The notes beneath the pieces were generated by a model. That model saw only the letters and a list, made by a program, of their open reading frames with translations. It had not been told where the DNA came from and made no database searches. From assembly GCA_031460505.1 (NCBI GenBank), contig JAVKTT010000002.1, positions 434,001 through 498,000 of the forward strand: DNA of 64,000 bases. Reading direction: 5' to 3'. The translations under genes were made by a program, and so were the position numbers. Below, piece by piece: positions 16,565 to 26,190 of this stretch (within the stretch, counting starts at the first letter, position 1; the number at the start of each line of letters is the position of its first letter). The DNA is from JAAYTL01 sp031460505. Lineage in GTDB: Bacteria > Bacillota > Clostridia > Tissierellales > Tissierellaceae.

Positions 16565-17194
16565 CTATAATTTATTGGGTAAATATGGCTCTATAATAAT
16601 TTCACCGTTATATATTTTTGCAACCTCTGGTAATTTATATTGTGATACGTCTTCATCAGGTGCTCTTACGATAATATCACCAATCCTTAGTTGTGTTGGT
16701 AGTAGATTATATGCAGCTACTATTGCTTCATTATCACCTTCTAAGCCAGCATATGCTACTCCCTTTAAAGTTCCGAGGACGATGATATTTCCTGTTGCCT
16801 TTAAAAACGCCCCAGGATTAACATCACCTACTACTACGATATTACCATTATATTCAATAATTTGTCCAGACCTAAGTGTTCCATGTAAAAACTTTGTCAT
16901 ACCTTCTTTAGACACATCTAAAGATTCATTTGATACATTTTCTGCTTTTGCCGAATTATCTTCTGATTGAATATCAAAATCGTACTTATATTTTAGAATA
17001 AGACTTATTTCATGTATTTTCTCCGGAGTTAAATCTTCTCCTTTTACACCAAGAAATTTAACTCCTTGGAAAAAACTAGGTGATTTTGTAATCTTTATAT
17101 TCAATTCTTCTTTAATCAAATCAATATCAGAGCCTAGAATTTCTAAGTATACACCTTCTTTTACTCCTTTAAAGGCAATTATATCATTTTTCAC
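16565..17194 (-). CDS. minC: Septum site-determining protein MinC
   Basis: MinC inhibits FtsZ polymerisation. The 209-residue protein has the usual N-terminal FtsZ-interacting domain (about 1-75). A variable acidic linker follows, then the C-terminal right-handed beta-helix (about 105-200). The beta-helix carries the family signature GTLRSGQIIEYNGNIVVVG and the MinD-contact region GVAYAGLEGD. It lies downstream of the PBP2 gene and upstream of minD, as in most Clostridia. Confidence 0.96.
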   Translation of the reverse strand: MKNDIIAFKGVKEGVYLEILGSDIDLIKEELNIKITKSPSFFQGVKFLGVKGEDLTPEKIHEISLILKYKYDFDIQSEDNSAKAENVSNESLDVSKEGMTKFLHGTLRSGQIIEYNGNIVVVGDVNPGAFLKATGNIIVLGTLKGVAYAGLEGDNEAIVAAYNLLPTQLRIGDIIVRAPDEDVSQYKLPEVAKIYNGEIIIEPYLPNKL

Positions 17195-17281
17195 CTATCA
17201 ATTACCTCCATTTAATCAACAATATTAATCCTATATATTCCATAATATAGTAAAACTCAACATTTTTCCACATTTTTTGTA

Positions 17282-20200
17282 TTATTTTGTAATAAAACTA
17301 TCATATGGTAAGCTATCATCTACATTTGTGTCATTTAAACCAAGGTATTCAGCCATTATGTCCCTTACCATTGGTCCTGCATATCCACCAGTTCCTCCTT
17401 GAAATAAAACTGCAGCTATAGCAATTTCTGGATCATCATAAGGAGCGAAACCTACAAACCATGCAAAATCGTCATAGGTGTCTCCTGTTGAAGGATTTAT
17501 ACCGCTTTTTTCTGCTGTACCAGTCTTTACACCCACATCTACAGGGAAGTTTTGGAATACTCTTCGTGCAGTACCATCTTCTGATACCATTTTCATACCC
17601 AGTTTCACATGATCTAGATTTTCATAGTCATTTAATTCAATCCTTTCTGGATTGACTTCATGGGTATATAATGTTTTAGAGTTGTTGTAGTTTTTAACAT
17701 TGTCAACTAATGTGAGTTTATGTTTATATCCTCCGTTAGCCATAATTGCAATAGAGTTTGCCATTTGAATAGGTGTATAGGCATTTGCTCCTTGTCCTAT
17801 AGTTACATTCAATGTATCAGTTATATTCCAGCCAGCAAAGTTTATATAGGTGTACTTTATTTTGTCTGCTATTCCTTCTCTTTCTCCAGGTAGTCTTACT
17901 TCTGCATTAAGTCCCAAATCTTCAAGTCTGTTAACTACTTCTCCTCTAGTCAACGGTTCTTCATATTCTATCCAACTGGTTATTTCATTTATTACTTCTT
18001 GTTTATATTCATTATCATATATAAAATCCTCTTTAAAATATTTCTCTATATTTCTATTAAGATAAGATTTAAGCATTGCTTTAGTATTGATAACTTTTCT
18101 TTGTGGATCTGGAACTCCTCCCGAAACTTCATAGGGAATATTTATTTCAATTCCCGTCCTGTCATTTAGACCAAGTTTTTTTGACATCTGAGCAATGTCT
18201 TCTATACTTATCTGTACTCCTATATCAGCCCCTGTTTTTTGGTTATAACCTAAGGCTAATGTATAGAAATAATAGTTACATGAATCTCTAATGGCTTCAT
18301 ATAAATTTTCCCATCCATGAGTTCTACCACTGTTCGTCCAAATCAAGCATCTAAATTGACTGCTACCAATATCAACTCTACCCATATCCTGTATCTTTAG
18401 AGTCGGAGAGAGGCCTTTTTCCAAAGCAGTTAATCCTGTAACCATCTTATATACAGAACCTGGCTGCACTGCAGTTTGAGTAACAATATTATATAATGGT
18501 CTTGGAGCCAATTGGTCGTTTTCATTTTCAGGAAACAAACTTTCCCAGTCAGTATTTGATATACCAGTTGAGAATAAGTTTGGATCATATGAAGGGTAAC
18601 TAACACTAGCTAAAACTTGTCCAGTCTTTACATCTATAGCTACTACGGCACCAGAGTTAGCTATATAAGGTCTTCTCTTTCTATTATTGATACCATAGGA
18701 ATAATTTCCCCATTGGCTTTCATATGTGCCACCTTTGCTAATTTGGTCTAATGTTTGAGCAAGAGCCTCTTCTGCTACCTTTTGTAGTTTTAAATCTATA
18801 GATAAATATATATTGTTACCAGGTATAGATTTGACTTCATCTAATACATCAGTTGTATTGCCCAGTGAGTCTACTTCTACCCTTTTTATTCCGTTGATAC
18901 CTTTTAACTCTGATTCAAAACTTTCTTCTATACCGGTCTTACCTATCAAAGCATTTGGTGAGTAATTAAGCTCTTCAACATATTTTTTTATCTCATTAGT
19001 CTGACTTATCTTACCTAGATATCCTAATATATGGGCTGCTGAGGAACCTTCTGGGTAATATCTAACTGGCTCAACCGAAACTCCTATCCCTGGTATATCA
19101 ACTAATATCTCTTCTACCTTTGCTACAGTACTGTCCTTTATGCCGTAGGCTATGTTTATTGGGCTATAAGCCAAATAGCCTTGCTTTTTAAGTTGATTAT
19201 GAATAATTAAAATCTTACGTGCTTCATAATTACTTAAGTCTTCATCAATCCCATAATTTTCTCTTAAAAGTTCAAAAACTTCTTCATTTGAACTATCTTC
19301 TGGAATATTATTAGCTGTATAAAAAGCAATTAAGTTATTTATATCTACATATTGAAATTCCTTTGCAATGGAGATTCTTGGATTTATTCCATTATTAAGT
19401 AATTGGGATTGAATTTGATATTTGATATTATCACTAGTAATGAAATCGGATAACACTTCAGCTTCTTCGCCATATTCAATAAGTAAATCAACTAAACTAT
19501 CGTCCCCGATATCTTTATTTCCAGAGTAACTATACATTACAGATACTCCGTCTTCACCTAATTCAACCTCTATAGGTACTTGAACACCTTTCTCCTTTAT
19601 CATATCTAGTAAAATCTTCCCAGGGATTAATCTTGTTTCATCCTCTTGAGCTATGCTCTTTTCTAGAAAGCCCTTTAATGAAGAGTCTATTGCAATATTT
19701 ACAAAATCCTCTTTAGCACTAGTCTCTAAAGTTACACTTGGAAACATCTTATTTAATGATCTTTTTTGTTTTAGAAAATCCTCTTTGTAAGAGATAGAAA
19801 CATCCTCTAATATTATATTATCGGCTAAATTGTTTTCAATTAATATGTCATAGACTAATTTTCTTGAAACTGAATGGTCTACCATCTTTCTAAGTAGGGT
19901 TTCATCTTCTTTTATATGATTTTCTAATACTTGTTTAGGTGTTAGCTTAATATCTGAATCTGCTTTACCATTAAATTCAAGAATCACTTCGCCTTCTATG
20001 ATTTTAGCATCTATATTTACATCAATACCCTTACTTTGAAGTGCATTTATAGCTTTATTTACAGTAATAAATTTAAAATGCTCAGGGTAATTAGGGTGTA
20101 AATAATATGAATCTAGTACATCTGATACTAGATTGTTTTCTATAATAATTTGAATAACCTTTTCTATTGGGTCTATAGTTTCTTCTTGATAATCTTCTTC

Positions 20201-20587
20201 AGATTTATACTTAAATACATTTAATTGTAATGGTATTTCATCTACATAACTTACTCCATCTTCTTCAAGTAATCTTATTAGGGATAAAAAAGCTTCATTT
20301 TTTCTATCAGTATCAAGTCTATTTAATTCATCTTTTAATAACTGCACAGTAAAACTTGGCTTGTTTCCAGCCAATAGTCTACCGTAGCGATCCCTAATTT
20401 CGCCTCTAGGTGCAGTCACATATACTTCTTTTAATCTTTTATTGTCTGATAAATCTCTATAATAATCCCCTTGTGCTATAGTGAGTGTAGCTAATCTAAG
20501 AGATAATGCTGCTACCATAATAACAAATAAAAATGTAAGTATATTGTATCGATTTTTAATCTTATCAATTAATTTCAAATTAATCAC
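17282..20587 (-). CDS. mrdA: Penicillin-binding protein 2 (MrdA type), unusually long
   Basis: PBP2 is the elongasome transpeptidase working with MreBCD and RodA. At 1101 residues it is far longer than the roughly 630 of E. coli. One membrane helix (about 13-34) is followed by the PBP dimerisation domain start APRGEIRDRYGRLLAGNKP. About 400 acidic, charged residues (about 90-470) then precede the rest of that domain (YYPEGSSAAHILGYLG). The transpeptidase motifs are SVYK at 711-714, SCN at 769-771 and KTG at 1021-1023. An extra segment of about 70 residues lies between SCN and KTG. Gene order mreB-mreC-mreD-mrdA supports the assignment. Confidence 0.93.
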   Translation of the reverse strand: MINLKLIDKIKNRYNILTFLFVIMVAALSLRLATLTIAQGDYYRDLSDNKRLKEVYVTAPRGEIRDRYGRLLAGNKPSFTVQLLKDELNRLDTDRKNEAFLSLIRLLEEDGVSYVDEIPLQLNVFKYKSEEDYQEETIDPIEKVIQIIIENNLVSDVLDSYYLHPNYPEHFKFITVNKAINALQSKGIDVNIDAKIIEGEVILEFNGKADSDIKLTPKQVLENHIKEDETLLRKMVDHSVSRKLVYDILIENNLADNIILEDVSISYKEDFLKQKRSLNKMFPSVTLETSAKEDFVNIAIDSSLKGFLEKSIAQEDETRLIPGKILLDMIKEKGVQVPIEVELGEDGVSVMYSYSGNKDIGDDSLVDLLIEYGEEAEVLSDFITSDNIKYQIQSQLLNNGINPRISIAKEFQYVDINNLIAFYTANNIPEDSSNEEVFELLRENYGIDEDLSNYEARKILIIHNQLKKQGYLAYSPINIAYGIKDSTVAKVEEILVDIPGIGVSVEPVRYYPEGSSAAHILGYLGKISQTNEIKKYVEELNYSPNALIGKTGIEESFESELKGINGIKRVEVDSLGNTTDVLDEVKSIPGNNIYLSIDLKLQKVAEEALAQTLDQISKGGTYESQWGNYSYGINNRKRRPYIANSGAVVAIDVKTGQVLASVSYPSYDPNLFSTGISNTDWESLFPENENDQLAPRPLYNIVTQTAVQPGSVYKMVTGLTALEKGLSPTLKIQDMGRVDIGSSQFRCLIWTNSGRTHGWENLYEAIRDSCNYYFYTLALGYNQKTGADIGVQISIEDIAQMSKKLGLNDRTGIEINIPYEVSGGVPDPQRKVINTKAMLKSYLNRNIEKYFKEDFIYDNEYKQEVINEITSWIEYEEPLTRGEVVNRLEDLGLNAEVRLPGEREGIADKIKYTYINFAGWNITDTLNVTIGQGANAYTPIQMANSIAIMANGGYKHKLTLVDNVKNYNNSKTLYTHEVNPERIELNDYENLDHVKLGMKMVSEDGTARRVFQNFPVDVGVKTGTAEKSGINPSTGDTYDDFAWFVGFAPYDDPEIAIAAVLFQGGTGGYAGPMVRDIMAEYLGLNDTNVDDSLPYDSFITK

Positions 20588-20589
20588 CT

Positions 20590-21099
20590 CTACCTTTTGC
20601 TAAATCTTAGGTCAGGTAAAACAAATATTTTAGAGAACAACTTATAAATTAATGTTGCAAATATTACATTGTATAATATTTCAATCGAAAATACATTTTT
20701 TATCATAACCTCTCTCGGGATATCTCTTGATAAAAAGAACATTATTGTATAAAAGGAAAAATTATAAAGAATCGTGCATATAGCAGATGATAGTATTGGA
20801 ATTACCACATTCTCTACATCCAACACATCCTGTATCATTCCGATTAAATATCCAATTACAAAAAATATTAGAGCATTTACTCCTACTGCTTGTCCAAATA
20901 ATATATCTTGAATTAGGCCTAAGGCTAGTCCAAAAAAGCTACCATAATATTTGCCTTTTCTAAGTGCAACTAAAATAACAAATATTAACCCTGTATTTGG
21001 TATATGGCCAAATAGACTAAGGTAAGGCAATATGGTACTTTGAAATATAATATTAATCAATATTATTAATAATAATGAAGTAATAGCCACTTTAATCAT
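20590..21099 (-). CDS. mreD: Rod shape-determining protein MreD
   Basis: MreD is a small polytopic membrane protein of the elongasome. The 169-residue product is almost entirely hydrophobic, with about five membrane segments. The MreD-like features are PNTGLIFVILVALRKGKYYG and the segment GLIQDILFGQAVGVNALIFF. It lies 7 bases after mreC and 2 bases before the PBP2 gene. Confidence 0.92.
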   Translation of the reverse strand: MIKVAITSLLLIILINIIFQSTILPYLSLFGHIPNTGLIFVILVALRKGKYYGSFFGLALGLIQDILFGQAVGVNALIFFVIGYLIGMIQDVLDVENVVIPILSSAICTILYNFSFYTIMFFLSRDIPREVMIKNVFSIEILYNVIFATLIYKLFSKIFVLPDLRFSKR

Positions 21100-21106
21100 C
21101 CTTAAA

Positions 21107-21943
21107 TTAATCTATTATTACGAATACCTTATATAATTTTTTAAAGTCTATAGCTGGTTTAACAGTTACTTTTTTAATTAATTCCTCTTCGATTTCCTGA
21201 ACATCTTCTACTTCTCCTATGTATAGATCTTCGAGAAAAATCTCTCCTAAACCAGATGTATATAACTTGTCCCCTGGCACTATATCTGCTTCACTATCAA
21301 ATAGATATCCACTTACCTCTCCATTACTACTTCCTGTAAGTACTCCACCATCTTGAGTTCTTATAATTTTAAAGGATATCCTATTTTGTTCATCTATAAT
21401 TGGTACGACTTTAGCCCAGTTATCTCCTACATCTGTAACTCGACCAATAACGCCTTCTTCAATAACTTCATTTTCAGTTTCAATTCCTTGTATTACATTG
21501 GCGTTTTTTTGAATACCATCTTTTAAACCTTTGTCAATTATAAATGTATCATACCAACTTCCTGGTTCCATACTAGTAATTTGAGCAGATATTAGACTAT
21601 ATTTAGAATTGTCAATTAAGCCTGCCTCATTTTTTAAGAAATCGTATTTTCCTACAAGATTTTGTAAGTCCCTATTTTCCTCTTCTAATGATGCAACCTT
21701 TATCTTTAATTCTTCGTTTTCCTCTTTTAGATTTGATATATTAGAAATATTACCAAAAAATCCTGTAACTTTATTACCAATACTATAAGTTATTTTAGTT
21801 ATAGGACTTATTATATTTCCAATAATTTTCTCAAATTTAGTTATGAAGAGTCGATCTTTATTTGTAACTCCGATTATAATAATTAGAATGATAGCAACAC
21901 CTGTTACCATCATTCTATTTTTGTATTTTTTCAAAAAATACAT
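21107..21943 (-). CDS. mreC: Rod shape-determining protein MreC
   Basis: MreC scaffolds PBP2 outside the membrane. The 278-residue protein has an N-terminal membrane helix (about 11-27) and a coiled coil (about 65-98, rich in Leu/Glu/Lys). The beta-rich domain follows, with signatures WYDTFIIDKGLKDGIQKN, EGVIGRVTDVGDNWAKV and LYTSGLGEIF. It lies between mreB (11-base gap) and mreD. Confidence 0.95.
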   Translation of the reverse strand: MYFLKKYKNRMMVTGVAIILIIIIGVTNKDRLFITKFEKIIGNIISPITKITYSIGNKVTGFFGNISNISNLKEENEELKIKVASLEEENRDLQNLVGKYDFLKNEAGLIDNSKYSLISAQITSMEPGSWYDTFIIDKGLKDGIQKNANVIQGIETENEVIEEGVIGRVTDVGDNWAKVVPIIDEQNRISFKIIRTQDGGVLTGSSNGEVSGYLFDSEADIVPGDKLYTSGLGEIFLEDLYIGEVEDVQEIEEELIKKVTVKPAIDFKKLYKVFVIID

Positions 21944-21954
21944 TTCATCACCAC

Positions 21955-22986
21955 TTAGCGCATTCTTTTATTATTGTATGTCATTCTCTTTAATATATCT
22001 ATACTATCTAATGCCTTTCCTGTACCTATTGCTACACAGTCAAGAGGGTTTTCAGCAATTATAACTGGCATGGCTGTTTCATTAATAATAATTCTATCTA
22101 AGCCATCTAATTGTGCTCCACCACCTGTAAGCATTATGCCTTGTTCCATAATATCTGCTGCTAATTCTGGCGGTGTTTTTTCTAGTGTAGATTTGATGGA
22201 ATCTATAATGTTTGATACTGGTTCTTTCATAGCTTGATAGATTTCTTTTGATGAAATTTCTAATGTCTTAGGTAAACCTGTGATTAAATCACGACCCCTA
22301 ATATCCATTTTAACTACTTCAGAGTCTTTATCTGCAGTACCAATTGAAATCTTTATATCTTCAGCAGTTCTCTCACCTATCATTAAACTATATTCTTTTT
22401 TTATATAGTTAACAATCGCTTCGTCAAATTCATCTCCACCTACCCTGATGGATTTACTTGTAACTATACCACCTAAAGAAATTACTGCAACTTCTGTAGT
22501 ACCTCCACCAATATCTACTATTAGACTACCTGTTGCTTCTTGGACAGGTAAACCCGCTCCTATTGCAGCTGCCATAGGTTCTTCTATAAGATAAGCATCT
22601 CTTGCACCTGCATGTATAGCAGCTTCTTCTACTGCTCTCTTTTCTACTTCTGTTACACCACTAGGCACACATATAACAACACGTGGTTGTAAAATTGACC
22701 TTCTCTTATATGCTTTTCTGATAAAGTACTTTAACATATTTTGAGTTACATCAAAATCAGCTATAACCCCATCTTTTAAAGGTCTAATAGCTACGATATT
22801 GCCTGGAGTTCTACCAATCATTTTTTTGGCTTCTTCACCTACTGCTAATACTTGTTTTGTATTTGTTTGAATAGCAACTACTGATGGTTCTCTAGCTACT
22901 ACACCTCTGCCTTTAATATAAACTAATGTATTTGCTGTTCCTAAGTCAATTCCCATGTCTTTGTTGAATATATTTAATAATCCCAT
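21955..22986 (-). CDS. mreB: Rod shape-determining actin-like protein MreB
   Basis: MreB forms membrane-bound actin-like filaments that direct sidewall synthesis. The 343-residue product has the actin-fold nucleotide motifs DMGIDLGTANTLVYIKG at the N-terminus, VDIGGGTTEVAVISLGG (phosphate 2) and LTGGGAQLDGLD (adenosine). Length matches the family. It starts the mreBCD-mrdA-minCDE series, 26 bases downstream of radC. Confidence 0.97.
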   Translation of the reverse strand: MGLLNIFNKDMGIDLGTANTLVYIKGRGVVAREPSVVAIQTNTKQVLAVGEEAKKMIGRTPGNIVAIRPLKDGVIADFDVTQNMLKYFIRKAYKRRSILQPRVVICVPSGVTEVEKRAVEEAAIHAGARDAYLIEEPMAAAIGAGLPVQEATGSLIVDIGGGTTEVAVISLGGIVTSKSIRVGGDEFDEAIVNYIKKEYSLMIGERTAEDIKISIGTADKDSEVVKMDIRGRDLITGLPKTLEISSKEIYQAMKEPVSNIIDSIKSTLEKTPPELAADIMEQGIMLTGGGAQLDGLDRIIINETAMPVIIAENPLDCVAIGTGKALDSIDILKRMTYNNKRMR

Positions 22987-23012
22987 AAATCTAAATTTTC
23001 TCCTTCCAAAGT

Positions 23013-23720
23013 CTAAAATAAGTTCTTTTCTTTAAAGCTTAAATATCTATTGTCCCCAATTATTATATGGTCTAAAACCTTAATGCCAACAAGGTTTCCC
23101 ACATCGGAAAGCCTATGAGTAATATTAATATCCTCATTGCTTGGTTGGGGATCACCACTTGGATGATTATGTAACAATATAATTGAATTGGCATTTTTCT
23201 TTATAGCAACACTAAATACATCTCTTGGATGAACTATTGATGCATTTAATGTTCCAATAGATATATTCTCAATACACAACACTTGATTTTTCGTGTCTAA
23301 TAATGCTACATTAAAATGTTCCTTATCTAAATATCTCATTTCATCCATCACCAAATTAGCAATAACCATTGGCGATGTGATCTTTACTTTATCATCTGCT
23401 TTCCATCTATTGATTCTTTTGCCTATCTCTATTGCTGCCAATATTTGAGCTGCCTTACACTGGCCAATTCCTTTAACTTGTGTAAGTTGCTGTGGTGTTA
23501 CATTTGTCAAATATGGCAATCCTTTTTTATCTAAGTTCAGTATTCTTTGTGCTACTTCAACTGCTGTATCCTCTTGATGTCCTGTACGAATTATTATAGC
23601 TAATAATTCAGCATTTGATAACGACTCAACACCATAGCTGAATAGTTTTTCTCTAGGTCTCTCACTTATGGGCAAATCTTTAATAGTATAATTTCTTTCA
23701 ATACCTAAATAATCTTCCAT
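23013..23720 (-). CDS. radC: RadC family JAMM-domain protein
   Basis: RadC proteins have an N-terminal helix-hairpin-helix region and a C-terminal MPN/JAMM metalloprotease-like domain. The precise role is unresolved, and an original link to DNA repair is disputed. The 235-residue product shows the HhH segment LTQVKGIGQCKAAQILAAIE near 83-102. The metal site HNHPSGDPQPSNEDINIT follows, the HxHx7Sx2D pattern, near 183-200. The maf-radC-mreB order is a common one. Confidence 0.94.
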   Translation of the reverse strand: MEDYLGIERNYTIKDLPISERPREKLFSYGVESLSNAELLAIIIRTGHQEDTAVEVAQRILNLDKKGLPYLTNVTPQQLTQVKGIGQCKAAQILAAIEIGKRINRWKADDKVKITSPMVIANLVMDEMRYLDKEHFNVALLDTKNQVLCIENISIGTLNASIVHPRDVFSVAIKKNANSIILLHNHPSGDPQPSNEDINITHRLSDVGNLVGIKVLDHIIIGDNRYLSFKEKNLF

Positions 23721-23741
23721 AATTTCACCTACTTATTTATA

Positions 23742-24320
23742 TTAAACTAGACTTTTGTTGAAATGTTTAATCAATAAGTCATCAAGTTTTGCTAAAGGCA
23801 GTCCTATTACATTATAATATGAGCCGACGATTCTTTCAACAAGTAGACCTCCAAAACCTTGGATTCCATAGGCTCCAGATTTATCCAGTGGCTCTTTAGT
23901 TTCTACATACTTCTGTATAGTGCTTGAGCTTAGGCTTCTAAATTTTACTTTTGTAATATCATAATCCACAACCTTAATATTTGTAGAAAGATTCATTATG
24001 CATATCCCTGAGATAACCGGATGTTCATTACCACTTAAAGCTTTAAGCATTCTAATTGCGTCTTCTTCATCATTTGGTTTTTCTAGGATTTTATTATTAT
24101 GTACTACAATAGTATCTGATCCTATGACTATGTCACTTTCATATAATTTAGCCACACTGTATGCCTTTGAAAATGCTAAACCCATAGCATATTGTATCGG
24201 TGTATCAGATTGGTGAAGCTTCTCTACTATATTGCTATTAATAGCAGTATGCTCTATATTAAATTTATTAAATAGCTCTATTCGTCTTGGAGACGAAGTT
24301 GCTAGTATTAACTTATTCAT
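23742..24320 (-). CDS. maf: Maf family nucleotide pyrophosphatase
   Basis: Maf proteins hydrolyse non-canonical or canonical NTPs to NMPs (dTTP/UTP type in many bacteria) and can affect septum formation. The 192-residue product starts MNKLILATSSPRRIELF, the family phosphate-binding signature. It continues with VIGSDTIVVHNNKILEKP and the conserved EPLDKSGAYGIQGFGGLLV. It lies between a Gx-transporter gene and radC, close to mreB, as in Bacillus. Confidence 0.95.
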   Translation of the reverse strand: MNKLILATSSPRRIELFNKFNIEHTAINSNIVEKLHQSDTPIQYAMGLAFSKAYSVAKLYESDIVIGSDTIVVHNNKILEKPNDEEDAIRMLKALSGNEHPVISGICIMNLSTNIKVVDYDITKVKFRSLSSSTIQKYVETKEPLDKSGAYGIQGFGGLLVERIVGSYYNVIGLPLAKLDDLLIKHFNKSLV

Positions 24321-24325
24321 TTAAT

Positions 24326-24844
24326 CTACCTTCTAAATATGATATTAAAGCTAATTTTTAAATTCTTAATTATGAAAGTTGATGCTAGTCCAACAAAATA
24401 ACCTGAAAAAAGACTTACTAACATCAAAAATGGCAAATATGTATATATTCTCAAATTATTCATAATTATTGTAGCAACCGTTACTTGAGCGAAGTTATGT
24501 GCTAAAGCACCTAATATACTAACACCAATTAGACTAAATATTTTAGAGAAAAATCTATATCCTATATACATTATTAGACAGCTAAAAATTGCTCCTGAAA
24601 AGCTATATATAAAACTAGATACGCTTCCTGTTACCAACATAAGAACTATACTTTTTAGCATAGCTACAGTAATCCCGTCCTTAAAACCAAATACTACTAA
24701 GGTGACTAAAACTACCATATTGGATAATCCAAGTCTAGCTCCTGGAAATGTGATAGGAAGTGGAATTGCTGATTCTAATACACTTAGTGCCAATCCTACT
24801 GACACTAGTACTGATAAAAATATTAATTTATTTAGTTTTCTCAT
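24326..24844 (-). CDS. Gx transporter family protein (HepPP synthase component I-like)
   Basis: This 172-residue protein is hydrophobic throughout, with about five membrane segments, and carries the conserved GARLGLSNMVVL near the N-terminus. The family is often labelled heptaprenyl diphosphate synthase component I, but the fold is that of an ECF-type or quinone-linked membrane transporter, so that label is doubtful. It is regularly encoded with the NusG-II protein and the Rnf genes, as here, 5 bases before maf and 12 bases after the NusG-II gene. Confidence 0.85.
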   Translation of the reverse strand: MRKLNKLIFLSVLVSVGLALSVLESAIPLPITFPGARLGLSNMVVLVTLVVFGFKDGITVAMLKSIVLMLVTGSVSSFIYSFSGAIFSCLIMYIGYRFFSKIFSLIGVSILGALAHNFAQVTVATIIMNNLRIYTYLPFLMLVSLFSGYFVGLASTFIIKNLKISFNIIFRR

Positions 24845-24856
24845 ATGTACCTCATC

Positions 24857-25237
24857 CTAATAGTTGATCATATCTATCCCATCGACTGTTTCTAACCCTT
24901 TAATTTCTATTACCATTTTATTTGGTAAACAAACTATGGTTTCGCCTATCCGAGATATACTTCCTTGTTTTACATCTATTTTATCAGGACAGTCTGCATC
25001 GATTACTCTTATTTCATTATTTCCTATTTCTATAAGATTATATCCATATTCTGTTTCTAATGGAATTGTTTTCCCAATTACTTTATCGTCAAATATAATC
25101 TTTTTTACTTCTTTTCCATTAACCTGTATACTTACGTATTTATCTTTGTTAGAAAGTCCTTGTTTTCTAATATAACCCATAGATGTAAAGGATAAAATTA
25201 TAACAAGGATTATTAATAACTTATCACCTTTTGTCAT
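24857..25237 (-). CDS. NusG domain II-containing exported protein
   Basis: The 126-residue product has an N-terminal signal or membrane segment (about 8-23) and then a single small beta-barrel of the NusG-II type (PF07009-like). Typical segments are VSIQVNGKEVKKI, NEIRVIDADCPDKIDV and ISRIGETIVCLPNKMVIEI. No role is established, but the gene is widely linked to rnf and Gx-transporter genes. It starts the run Gx-maf-radC-mre, with its own promoter, and is separated from rnfB by a terminator. Confidence 0.85.
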   Translation of the reverse strand: MTKGDKLLIILVIILSFTSMGYIRKQGLSNKDKYVSIQVNGKEVKKIIFDDKVIGKTIPLETEYGYNLIEIGNNEIRVIDADCPDKIDVKQGSISRIGETIVCLPNKMVIEIKGLETVDGIDMINY

Positions 25238-25268
25238 TGTGATTCACCTTTCTATTTCTACTCTATAT

Positions 25269-25297
25269 AGTTTACCATTTATGTATTTCGAATACAA
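25269..25297 (-). promoter_or_regulatory. Putative promoter of the NusG-II/Gx/maf/radC/mre run
   Basis: On the minus strand TTGTAT (25297-25292) and TAAACT (25274-25269) are separated by 17 bases, 32 bases upstream of the start codon and downstream of the rnfB terminator. Confidence 0.6.
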
Positions 25298-25336
25298 GTT
25301 ACAATTTAACCCGTAGAACAATGTAGGAATGTAATA

Positions 25337-25362
25337 AAATAGAGCCCTTAGCGGGCTCTATT
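25337..25362 (-). terminator. Terminator after rnfB
   Basis: TAGAGCCC (25340-25347) pairs with GGGCTCTA (25353-25360). The minus-strand transcript then runs into TTTTATTAC. It begins just after the rnfB stop at 25364 and ends the rnf operon. Confidence 0.85.
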
Positions 25363-25363
25363 A

Positions 25364-26179
25364 TTAGCTTACTTTTTCTTCTTCTTTAGGATTACTAGTC
25401 CAAATAGCCTTTGTAGGACATTTTTCTTCACAAATTCCACAATTTGTACATTTATCATAATTAATCTTTGCTAGATTATTTTCAAATGTAAATGCATCAG
25501 ATGGACAGTTTTTAACACAGATTTTACATCCAATACAGCCTATTGAACAAGCACTTCTAACCACTTTACCAGGGTCTTCACTCTTACATTTAACTACATA
25601 TTCGTTATCGTAAGGTACTAATTCAATAATCTTCTTTGGACATACATCAATACATTTCATACAAGCAGTACATTTGTCTTTATCAATAACAGCTACTCCG
25701 TCAACCATTCTGATAGCATCAAATGCACATACATCATAACATGTACCACAACCTAAACAACCATATGAACATGACTTACATCCATCTGCAGCTTCTATCT
25801 CATATCTACAGTCTTGTACACCTTCATATTTTGCTTTATCTTTTGCTTTAGCTTTACTACCTTGACATAATACTACAGCTACATTTTTATCTACACCTTG
25901 TGCATTAACTCCCATAATTTCAGCTACATGATCAGCTACTTTTTGGCCACCGATTGGACATGAGTTAACAGGTGCTCTGCCTTCTGCTATTGCAGTTGCT
26001 AAACCACCACAACCTGGGAAACCACAAGCTCCACAGTTTGCTCCTGGTAGTGCATCTAAAACTTCAGTTATTTTAGGATCAACTTCTACTTTAAATACAA
26101 CTGAGGCAATAGATAATAGAACACCAAATAATAATCCAAATCCGCCTAGAACTGATACCGGATATAAAATATTTTCCAT
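25364..26179 (-). CDS. rnfB: Rnf complex subunit RnfB (multi-cluster ferredoxin subunit)
   Basis: RnfB accepts electrons from ferredoxin at the cytoplasmic side of the Rnf complex. The 271-residue product has an N-terminal membrane helix and then the Fe-S domain GANCGACGFPGCGGLATAIA. A long series of ferredoxin-type CxxC motifs follows: CKSCSYGCLGCGTC, CTACMKCIDVCP, CIGCKICVKNCP and CTNCGICEEKCP. It therefore should carry about five or six [4Fe-4S] clusters, more than the proteobacterial form. It is the last gene of rnfCDGEAB, 11 bases after rnfA. Confidence 0.95.
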   Translation of the reverse strand: MENILYPVSVLGGFGLLFGVLLSIASVVFKVEVDPKITEVLDALPGANCGACGFPGCGGLATAIAEGRAPVNSCPIGGQKVADHVAEIMGVNAQGVDKNVAVVLCQGSKAKAKDKAKYEGVQDCRYEIEAADGCKSCSYGCLGCGTCYDVCAFDAIRMVDGVAVIDKDKCTACMKCIDVCPKKIIELVPYDNEYVVKCKSEDPGKVVRSACSIGCIGCKICVKNCPSDAFTFENNLAKINYDKCTNCGICEEKCPTKAIWTSNPKEEEKVS

Positions 26180-26190
26180 TTCATTACCTC

